Source: Chrysomallon squamiferum
Taxonomy: Eukaryota > Mollusca > Gastropoda > Neomphalida > Peltospiridae
Length of the DNA: 64,000 bases
Assembly (NCBI GenBank): GCA_012295275.1
Contig: CM022679.1
Span: forward strand, 16,878,342-16,942,341
Reading direction: 5' to 3'
Below the pieces are notes generated by a model. The model made no database searches. It was not told where the DNA came from and worked only from the letters and a program-made list of their open reading frames with translations. Made by a program: the position numbers and the translations under genes. The first letter of the stretch is position 1; every line of letters starts with the position of its first letter. This document shows positions 55,078 to 64,000 of the stretch, one piece after another.

Positions 55078-57023
55078 GCTGGAATCTGGTGTTTATTTCT
55101 TTCATCATACAAATAAAATAAAATAAAATAATAATAATAATTATAAAAGTTTTTAAAATTTCAATTTTTTTTTTTTTTATATTGTGTATTTTTCACCCAC
55201 CCACCCAGATAAACACAGATAAATTTATTTACATATAAAAGGTAAAAAGAGTATTATGTAAAAGCTAAGCGTGATTTCAGATTAAAAATAAATTACTCAC
55301 AGGCTCGTCACAGCTTTCTACTGTTGGTGGTATGTAAGGCTCAGACGTAGTCACTGGGTAAGGGTTATATGTAGGTGCATTCTTCATGGCTTTTTCTTTG
55401 AAGTGTGACGACAAACAAAAATAAATACATAAATATAAAAGATTAATTACATTAAATGACAACATATAAACAGCGACTGAAATAGTGGTATGCAAGTGGG
55501 TGGCGTTCACCAAACTTTTACTTTCCAGTTTATTTCTAGTTTCTGTACTAGTTCGGAATTACATATATTTATTATTTATCCTTTGTCTGTTGTCTATAAT
55601 TATATGTGCATATTTTATTCAGCTCTCACAAACAACATATGTAATAAGTTATATCAGCAAAAAACTAAATCTCAGTTTTTTTTTTCTGAATCTTTTATCT
55701 CCACGCTGGCAAGCCATGTGTTTTGAGTGGTCTCTGTACACTGGTGTAGTAGCTTGTCAAGTATTGCTAGAAGGCGCATTTATCCTTTAAATATGACTTA
55801 CACTTTTGCATGATCTTCAGACGTAGGTAATAGATAATTTATTTATTTTTCTATTATCTGTCTCAAGTAATAAACTGCATTTTCACATTACAAAACATTT
55901 TTCACGGAGGAGTTTATCACATTCACCTCCGTCAGCCGTACAGACCTTAGAGTACCTAAATTCCTAAAACCCAATTCTATTATTTTATATAATGGTTCTG
56001 TAATGTACTTACAGGTTTGAATAGTTAATCCAAACTTACATTATTGTTATCAATATTTTCCAAGTATAATGTGTTCATTTTATGTCATAATGTTTGAACA
56101 GTTTTTGGATTTTGTGTTGTTGTTTTAATGTTAAGTTCTAAAAGTAATTAGGCTTTGATAATTAAAATTGAGGTTGCAGGTAAAAACAGCAATTCTAACT
56201 GGGACATTTTCACGTCAATTTGATTTTGAAACGTACCAGCCCAGTCAATGCAAATGTATCAGATACCAAACAAAAAGTTCCAGTTGTTACAGTTACTTAT
56301 TACGTAAAAACAAATAAATGCTCATGTCTTTCCATTTCCATTTAGTCATTTCGTATAATGCTTGAAAACGATTTTTTGCTATTTTATTATAAAATGACTG
56401 AAATGTTCAGTAATCTTTGTCCCTATTACTCACAGAATAGATCAGGCATTTCAAGTAATGACTTGTTTTGCAGGTTCACTGTAACTTATAAAGGTACCTA
56501 CATTATATTGTTTAAAATTATTATTCAGGCATTATTCAAAGAAAACACATCAATGACATACCAGAACAATTTTTTGATATATCATTTGAAATCAAAAATA
56601 GCATTTACTATAAAGTTATTTATTCATATTATCATAATTACATTTAAATTCTAATTAGCTGACTTCTTGATGTCTGTCCACAAACAATAAATATTAAATA
56701 GTATATTTCCTGCAAAAAACCTGAGACACTTTTACCTGGTTCGTCTCGTAAACATGGAACAGGTTTACAGGTAGGCTGCGTGATACCTAACGGGACAAAA
56801 AGAGGTGTAGGAGGGATGCATCCCTCGGGAAGATGCACATTTAGTACAGGATGTTTCGTTGGATTACCTGTATAAGAAAATAGTTGTAATGAAATAATAT
56901 TAAATATAATTTAGTTGTTATAATTTAATATAAAAAAAATCAGATTTTTGTTATTCTAATTTCTTAAAATAAATAAATAAATAATAATAATAATAATAAA
57001 AAATGTAAATTATGATGATGATG

Positions 57024-57062
<39 letters not shown>

Positions 57063-57889
57063 TATTCGTGTTACATTATTGTCGTTGTTGTTGCTGCTTA
57101 TTAGGATAATCGTGTATAAAATGAACACAAAATTAAAATTTAAGGAAAATGTAAAGGAAAATGTAAAGGAAAATTGAATGCATTTTAATAACGCTGTACG
57201 TCTTATAAAGGACTTTTACATAATTGTTTTTTATTTTTATTATTATTTTTTTTTTTTAAATCAATATTTATACTGCTCATAAAATTATTATTAGACTCAA
57301 ATATTTTATTAATTTGTATGTTACTGTTGTCGTTTAATGACTGGAATTCTTTCAAAAAAATTATCAAAATAGCTGTAGGTAAGCCATAATGTATAACAGG
57401 AATATAAATCTACGATCACGATTACAAATCTTTCACTAATATTACACTAAGAAGCAATTTCCTGTTTTTGTTTACGTTTATGAAACTTAGCGACTAGATC
57501 AACAGCTCTATTATACTGCTCAAAAGTAAGACTGTCCCCCACCACCCCTATTTAACAAATCATTAAACCGACCCTGGGTCAACCAAAATATGAGTTTTAA
57601 AAAGTATTGAACGAGAATTAGTATTTTTATTGCTTAATTCAGGATTTATTTTAACATTTTATTTCAAACAACAGGTGTAACGAACAATCTACAAATCACC
57701 GGCTCAGGTTCGTAAATAATAGAGTGGTTAAAATAAAAAAATCGATAAATAGTATACTTTGGGGAAGGTAATCGTCAGATAAGTATAAGATATAGGTGCC
57801 TAATGTCGTGTTTTTAAACCATTGATTTGGTATAACTTTCAGTTAATACAAAAACAATGTTTAAATAAGTGTAACGTACCTGACGTCAT
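50872..57889 (-). CDS. Unrecognised 152-aa Pro/Tyr-rich protein, 5 exons
   Basis: Exons 57889-57880 (ATG ACG TCA G), 56867-56736, 55395-55301, 54945-54853 and 51000-50872, phases 1, 1, 0, 0, stop TGA. All splice sites are consensus (GTACGT, GTAAAA, GTGAGT, GTAAGT; acceptors ATACAG, TCAAAG, GCACAG, TTCTAG), and every joint keeps frame, which is strong evidence for a real gene. The protein has no signal peptide or membrane segment. It is Pro-, Tyr- and Cys-containing, with N-P-Y-P, Y-I-P-P, G-A-Y-P-Q-G-V-Y and a C-terminal G-G-G-V-L-Y-W. H-L-P-E-G-C-I-P-P in exon 2 and H-I-P-S-G-C-V-P-T in exon 5 look like a repeated motif. I recognise no family. Small ciliary or sperm microtubule-inner proteins are similarly compact and Tyr/Pro-rich, but that is only a guess. 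Intron 4 (3.85 kb) hosts two transposon remnants. Confidence 0.75.
52455..53153 (-). mobile_element. Tigger/pogo deletion derivative in intron 4 of the 152-aa gene
   Basis: Ends CAGTAATAGCTCGGATTAAC (left) and CAGTAATATCTCGCTTAACA (right, reverse complement), TA on both sides, and GTTAAG/GATATCG motifs repeated near both ends. It retains a 42-codon piece of a transposase N terminus (52720-52848) and has lost the catalytic core. 699 bp. Confidence 0.82.
52720..52848 (-). pseudogene. Tigger transposase N-terminal fragment (psq/CENP-B-type HTH)
   Basis: The frame from ATG 52848 reads M-N-K-S-S-P-A-N-A-V-D-K-K-K-R-K-T-I-T-L-E-T-K-Y-D-I-L, then stops at 52720. K-R-K-x-[IL]-[ST]-L-E-x-K-x-x-I-[IL] is the start of the helix-turn-helix of Tigger/CENP-B proteins. 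Only 42 codons remain, so it cannot be a full transposase. Confidence 0.65.
53165..53196. repeat. Poly-A tract
   Basis: About 32 A residues, 11 bp outside the right end of the Tigger derivative. Confidence 0.9.
53523..54114 (-). mobile_element. Tc1/mariner-superfamily element (internally deleted)
   Basis: Ends share about 50 bp: CAGTGTGTTCCAAAAGTAAC (left) and CAGGGTGTCCCAAAAGTAAC (right, reverse complement), followed on both sides by CGAAC...GCAAACTTAA and a TTAGATATTAAAA block. TA lies outside each end. 592 bp, carrying only the transposase 3' end. Confidence 0.88.
53607..53885 (-). pseudogene. Tc1/mariner transposase C-terminal fragment (DDE_3-like)
   Basis: 92-codon frame with W-P-A-R-S-P-D-L-T-P-P-D-F-F-L-W-G, the conserved block around the third catalytic acidic residue in Tc1/mariner relatives, then P-R-T-I-D-Q-L-K and the C-terminal helix. 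The DNA-binding half and first catalytic Asp are missing; the frame's first Met is internal. Confidence 0.85.
54992..55074 (-). repeat. (CT)n microsatellite, GA-rich in the transcript, beside a 3' splice site
   Basis: 83 bp. On the gene's strand it is (GA)n, ending about 46 bp before exon 4 of the 152-aa gene (54945). Confidence 0.95.
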
Positions 57890-60143
57890 TTTGTTACCAC
57901 AGACTCTCCGGTGACCTCATTTCAATCGCTTCCTGTTGCATATATTTGCCTAGTACCGTTCAATATAGTGCAACATAATAAACCATTATGTCGTTGCTAT
58001 TTTTAATATATATTTATATCCTCCATTTGTTGCGCGCGTGCAATACATATTGTAGAATGTAGTACTTACATCAAAATAAGTCATTCTTTGTGAGGAGGGA
58101 AGTCGACTCGACTCCTGAAATTTAGCCATAATTTTTTCTGAACAATAAATTATAGTATAATCATTTTGGTGTTCAAACGCGTAAAACAACTAGAAATATT
58201 ACCATATATATATATATATATAATTTATTTTGTTTCGGGGTGTGTGTGTGAATAATTTGATCAACTGAAATCACTGTTCAAAGAATGTTACTAGTTTACA
58301 AAAGTTTATTTGTATCGCTGAAAGAAATATATATTTATTTATTAGTATATATTTATTTATAACTAATCTGCCAATTAAGAACACTAAGATACAAATTTAT
58401 CTACTGTCAATTTACTGATGAACAAAAACAACAAAAATAGACTTAACATAACATTAATAATATTAATAATGTCAGCCACAATGTGTTTTATTACAAAGTA
58501 TAATGAATATGCAAATTTCCCACTTGTTCAAATTTATATCTAGTTTTATAATGTGTTCTAAATGAATTATCCCAGTTAGGTGTATACTAATAAATCTAAA
58601 ACATAATTATTATTTCAGCTAATATTATATTGATGCTTAATGAAATATTTTTGATCAAGAGGGATCATTAGACTTAACTGAAACATATTCTTATAATTAT
58701 TCATGTATATAAATGCAATTAAAATTAGTTAATTGAGTATTTGTAAATATACTAGTTAAAATGAAATGTATTATTTTCAAAAAAGTACAGCAGATGGAAG
58801 TGGATGAGCTGGATGACAGAAACATCCAACCAATGCAGGTAGATCCATTTGGGAATATTATTATGCTGAATTGACAGGTATGTAAATGGGTTGGCAGTTT
58901 TATATGCTTGCAGTTGTCAAAAGAATAAACAGTAATATTAATATTACTCAAATGCTATATTTGTTAAATGTTTAAAGTTTGTTAAATCTAGGGGGAAAAA
59001 AGCATGAATACTGCAGGACATTTTCTCATAATGCCTGAGTTCACTTCATAAACTTGTAATTATATAATATATTGAACATTAGTCCCAAAAAATAAAATGC
59101 AAATTAAAATTTTAAAAATATTATAAATTATATTGTAGATTTGAATAAATTCTGTATTTGTTGCTGTAATATCTGTAACCTGCTAAAGAAGAGAATAAAC
59201 ACATGAAACAGAATAAAGGTTTATTTCACCAGCTAATTACAGATGGCACAAAAGCCATCAAAATATTGCATGCCATGGGTAAAAATAAAATACAGTGACA
59301 TTTAAAAGTTTTGTATTTGACAGATCAACTGCAGTATTCAGTTACTTCAGACCTCTCCGAATTCTCTTTTCATTCACACACACGCACACATATACAGAAC
59401 TAATCTATTATTTAGATATATATATGTTGCATATACATAGATTATTATAGAAAAATTCTAATTATATACAGCAAATGAAAAGAAATATTAAAAATAAGGT
59501 ACTGAAAAACACCCAATAAATAAAGGAAAGAGAAAAACTGATATAGAGGACATTTTTCTTACAATAGCAGTGATCACATTCAGTAAGAGAAACAAAGTAT
59601 AATATATTTACAGGTCTCAGTTTCTGGTGAAATATTCTTGATAATATAATCAACAGATAAATAAGTGAATCAATAAAACAAAATAAAATCATAACCTTTA
59701 TTTGTAACAGAAACTTGACACCTGCACCAAACCAGAAACAATATTATAATTCGGCAAAATACTAAAACTTTTGTTACATCTCTTTTCATAAATCTTATTT
59801 TTTGCCTTCAGGGTATGTATTTTTATGTCTGTGCATGAATATGAATTTGTACAATACTGATGAAGGATTTTACATAACATTATTTATTTATTCATTCAAT
59901 TTTCATGTTATTGTCTTTTGAAGTTTTTTTATTTTTTTTATTTTTAAACTTGGTATCTCTAAATTAAAGTATATTTTCTTTAGTAGTCAAATGTAAACTA
60001 ATGGGTTTGGTGATGCATTTAACAGAAATGGCCACTTTTTAACTGAAATGTCTAATGTTGTTTGTGCCAGTAAAACAGTATTTATTTTTCCAATTTTTCT
60101 TTTCTTTTCTTTTTGATGATGACGGAGTAAAGAACAAACAAGC
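57890..60143. other. Spacer between the SEC24 stop and the 152-aa gene start
   Basis: AT-rich. Minus-strand AATAAA copies (for example TTTATT at 60081-60086) could end the SEC24 transcript. A good donor, TTTGAT|GTAAGT, at about 58070 follows a short open frame on the minus strand and could be a non-coding or alternative first exon of the 152-aa gene, but I could not join it. Nothing else seen. Confidence 0.4.
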
Positions 60144-63100
60144 CTAGCTTAGAATATTTCTAATCTCTTTGTGTATATGACAGAGAAAATCAACGTAGGA
60201 GGCACTTCCATTTAAACCTTTGTCCTCAACAAGAAAGTGATTAAACCAGGGTTCCAACTTGTCCCGTTGTCTTACAATGGAGAGCTGAGATAAAAAAAAA
60301 TATATAAAAAATATAAACTACAGTTGAACAAAAAGTTTATAAAACAATCCAACTCATTTATACTTTTCCCTTTTTTAGACATTTATTACCCATAATGTTT
60401 TTGAAAGACAGAAAATTTAAACGGCATTCTTATGCCTATTGTTTTCATTTTATGCAAAATAAAGTATAATTTTAAAAATTATTACATCAACTTTAAAAAA
60501 ATAAAAATTTTCTTAGGCTAAGTAATGTCTCAGTTAGAGATATATTTGCTAACCCTTTATAAATATTCTTTTCATTAATGCAAGAAACACATCTAACCTT
60601 GAGGTATCTACTTCTTTTGTCTCTGATCTTTTTAACTATACCACAAATACGTCTTGACACAGGATTATCCAGATCAAGCAAATGACCCTGAAATATAGAA
60701 GCAGGATTATCATTAACAAATCAATCACAAGAAACATCAGAGAAAAAAAATAATGGAAAAAGTAACCATTTACAAAGAACAATGCATAATGATGTAGAAA
60801 GGACACATATGTGGTTTGACATATTGGAACCATTTTTAATACTGACTGTTAGAAAAGATGCGAAATCTTACCTTGTCAATGTCTATCTGTGCTGCACTTG
60901 CTACACCAAAAACCTTCTGAATCATGTCTGGAGCCACATTCAGTCCCACCCACAAGAACATGGACAAACCGTTTTCTAAAATATTAAATTCTTTTTCTTA
61001 ATTATTGTCTTTCAAGTAACTAATTTTTGGTTCAACAGAAAAAACTCAGCAAACTTCTGGAAGTTCTGGTAACTAAATACATTTTTATGAGAGCAGCAAC
61101 ATTAGGTAAATTAATTATTTGTACAAAGGAATACGGCATTAATATAATGAACTTCAAACACATAATGCTGACTGAGAAGATGATGTAACTTGTTATGAAA
61201 AGTGAAAGAAAATAATGATTATGCATATATATTTTTTTTTAAATGTTATAAACATTAATGAAAAAAATAAAAAACAAAACAAAAAAAAACACATGTATGC
61301 TCAATTTACTTAATCTGGTTGTAATAGTTACCCAGTAAATATATTCCAGTGTCCTGCAGTCGTTCAACTGAACATCTGATAGCTGTAGGTTCTTCATTCG
61401 AGTCAAGATCAAGGTCAAACTAGAAAACGGAAAAACATGTTCAATTTATCAGAAACAGAGCTCTCCATCCATTCAAAATTTACCATTTCCAATGAAACTT
61501 ATCTGAATTCAATCAAACAATTAATCTGTATAAAATCAATTATATAAGCTGTACACTTACTAAAGGTAAAAGTTTTGGATAGAAGAACACATTGGATGAC
61601 TGAACATCCATTGAATTGATCAGATGCATCAAGTAACTTCTGTCATCTGTTGAAATCTCTGAACCTGAAACAGTTAATAATCAATTAAATGTATTACTAG
61701 GCTGGAGTAAGCGTTGAACATGAAATAAGTATTCTATTAAAATAAATTAACGAACACTTTATGATGGTAAACCGTTATTTATCTTACATAGTAGGCCACT
61801 TAGCCATACCCTAATAGGGCCTCATTCACACTGTGGAAACACACAGAGGGAGAACACACAGAGACCAAAAAGAACAAAGAGAAGACACTGGTAGGAGTGA
61901 GGAGTTGGCAGCAGTTATTAAGCAATTATGTCGGTAACTATATTTTGCATTATCTTTGTTTAAGTTGGAAGCAGGGACAAATGGTTATTCTGATTCTGTA
62001 TGCTCCGTTTGATTTGTTGATTAATTTGATGTAACACGTATATACTCCTTAAAGAGTTTGAGTAATGTATTTATTTCTAACAAAATCTGTTAGGGAAAAT
62101 TAAAAGAATTAAGAATTATAATATTTCATTAAATGCCAACTCCCACGTCCTCAACCACTAAATATTAAGAATAAATGTGTAAAATAAATAATTATCTTTG
62201 TAATATAAATATTGTGTTTTGTTTTGGTGTTCTTAGTGGATGCTCGATATTATATATAGTTTATATTTGTATGCAAATATATGTGTCTATTATAATCAAT
62301 CGTCACAGTTTCTTAATTGCACAGTCAGTGGGTACAAACCCTAGAGAAGAAACAAGCCATATTTTAATGGGGTCGTTAGCACTTGAAAACTAACACCTCT
62401 TATGCACTTGGCCCTGTGACAACTTTCCATTTTGTTTTCAAAATATATTAAAAAAACCAACATGAATTAGCAATATCTTAGTTTAAAGATGTTATTTTTC
62501 TAAAATTCTGAGTAAGATAATTTTCACATTGAAATAAATTGGAAGTTTATGAAAGAAATACTGCAGGTAGGTACCCAAACAAAGACAGTTTTGTTTGAAA
62601 TTTAAAGACCACACATGGAAAACAATTTAACTGCAGAAAAATCCACATATATTATGAACCTAAGCACCACAAAATTACTCTTCATCACAAAAGGATGCAA
62701 CACGTTAAATTTCACCTTGTAGCTGTGGTAATATAAGACTCCAGGTTGCTATGGTATTAGATCTTACTTGCTTGTAATTCTTTTGACTAATGAATATGCA
62801 GAAGAATCAAAGTCTGCCAAGTAAAAATGTTTTCATGAAGAAGGCACTTACCTCCTTGGATTCCATCGTTTTTAATGATGCAGTTGGCATACAAAGGAAG
62901 AAGTTTCATACATTCCGGTAATATGAGCTGTCCTGCTGATGAAGGGTTAGCACAAGTCTTTCTGTAGCAAGCCAGAATCTGAGAAACCTCGTTCATGATA
63001 TGTTCTCGAACTTGTTTTGGGTTTGTGTTTAATGTCTGTCTGATTGCTGAAAATAAAATTACTTCATTGATAATAAATACTAATTTTGGTACTTAACCTA

Positions 63101-64000
63101 ATGAATCTCAGTGTCTATATGACTAACTAAAATTAATACAGTTTTGTGTATTTCACTATAAATAATTTAAAATAAAATGTAGATTATATTTTGTAAATAT
63201 GTATCAGTGGTTCTAAATCCTGTAGCTTGGAACACACCTTGTTTTGACATAAAATTGATAAGGACATCAAGTTCACAGCTGCGGAAAAGATCAGCCATCT
63301 GAGTACAGCAATTTAATGCCAGATTGTGAACTCTCAAACGTCTTTTTCCACTCACACTGGTGTACAGTAGTGCCACCTGAAATAAAATTTAATATATACG
63401 TGTGTGTATGTGTGTGTCTTTGTGTATACACACACACACACACACACATATTTCATTTTTTTACATTAAAAAATATATACTTAGTTTAAACTTAATATCT
63501 TAGTTACATGTTATTGCATTAAGCAAGTTCTGTCTTGTTACTAAACATTTCAGACATCTTTAACAGCTTTAAATAAATAGGTAATGACTTAATCTTTTAA
63601 AAGCAAAATAATAAAAGTGTAACTGAAAAATCATTTAGCACAGTAAATCACTCTGAATATTAAGTTTTAAATATCACAAAGATAATAAAAGCCAAAGGTT
63701 ACAATCAACATGCCTTTCTGTTGCTTGATTTTAAAAGAATTTGAAACATCATTGAGTACTTAATCAATGTCCTTTATTGTTCTATTGTGTGTCTTGCCTA
63801 AATGATCATACTGTTATCAAATAACAAATGCGGTAATATATCTGAGTTATATTACATGTCCAGAAAGCTTTTGTATGGAATTATTAGAAGTAAAATTACA
63901 ATTTTCATTTTACCTGTATGTAAGCACCTTCAGATTCAGGTAACTTGTCATCATGTTTGATTTCAGCACATATAGATTGATCACAGTCTATTGCAGCAAG
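60144..64000 (-). CDS. SEC24: SEC24C/D-like COPII coat subunit, C-terminal 315 residues (5' part outside window)
   Basis: Eight exons: 64000-63914 (runs off the edge, in frame), 63376-63238, 63046-62852, 61664-61561, 61419-61332, 60975-60872, 60687-60598 and 60284-60144 (stop TAG). Phases 0, 1, 1, 0, 1, 0, 0 all join. SEC24 is the cargo-binding adaptor of the COPII inner coat at ER exit sites. Seen: L-A-A-I-D-C-D, then [18 protein letters not shown] (beta-sandwich/helical region), [20 protein letters not shown] (helical domain), [10 protein letters not shown], the gelsolin-like domain [12 protein letters not shown], and the conserved end [34 protein letters not shown] favours the C/D over the A/B paralogues. 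It appears intact. Confidence 0.93.

Noticed and set aside
57986-58189. 67-codon minus-strand frame above the 152-aa gene
   Set aside because: It contains a good splice donor and might be a leader exon, but no in-phase acceptor joins it to the ATG at 57889.

Overview
This is an intron-rich, AT-rich animal genome window. Every gene has GT-AG introns, the spacers are full of microsatellites (AAAT, AAT, GA, CA, AT), and there are short DNA-transposon remnants of the hAT, Tigger/pogo, Tc1/mariner and piggyBac types. The combination fits a non-vertebrate metazoan, probably a lophotrochozoan such as a mollusc. That placement is an inference; nothing in the window fixes the species. The gene models below were built by hand from splice sites, reading phase and family resemblance.

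Layout. (1) Positions 29469 down to 5, minus strand: one giant secreted or membrane-anchored mosaic gene in at least 23 exons (>6,400 residues), still open at the left edge. From the N terminus it encodes a signal peptide, a SEA domain, a 7.4-kb exon of Ser/Thr-rich sequence holding about 300 tandem pentapeptides, a second SEA domain, another Ser/Thr exon, a 5.5-kb exon holding about 120 copies of a 13-residue repeat, nine EGF domains, a third SEA domain, a tenth EGF, and a 2.8-kb exon of PKD-like repeats running into a REJ region. The PKD plus REJ end marks it as a polycystin-1/REJ-family protein with a mucin-like N-terminal half. (2) 29.5-39.8 kb: a gene-poor, transposon-rich spacer with a piggyBac-type MITE, a degenerate C2H2 zinc-finger pseudogene split by a hAT element, Tigger-like and PHD-finger-type transposon remnants, a long palindrome and a diverged duplicated segment. 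(3) 39800-43969, plus strand: a complete 9-exon methyltransferase of the arsenite-methyltransferase family, apparently without the family's arsenic-binding cysteines. (4) 49395-45067, minus strand: a complete 5-exon monocarboxylate-transporter-like (SLC16/MFS) gene, convergent with the methyltransferase. (5) 57889-50872, minus strand: a 5-exon gene for a 152-residue Pro/Tyr-rich protein that I do not recognise; its last intron carries two DNA-transposon remnants. (6) 64000-60144, minus strand: the last eight exons of a SEC24C/D-type COPII coat gene, entering from the right edge.

The genes look like unrelated neighbours, not a pathway. The most unusual content is the giant mucin-polycystin gene, whose tandem repeats keep long frames open on both strands and include two mutually compensating frame-disrupting indels, followed by the unrecognised 152-residue gene and the cysteine-poor AS3MT paralogue.
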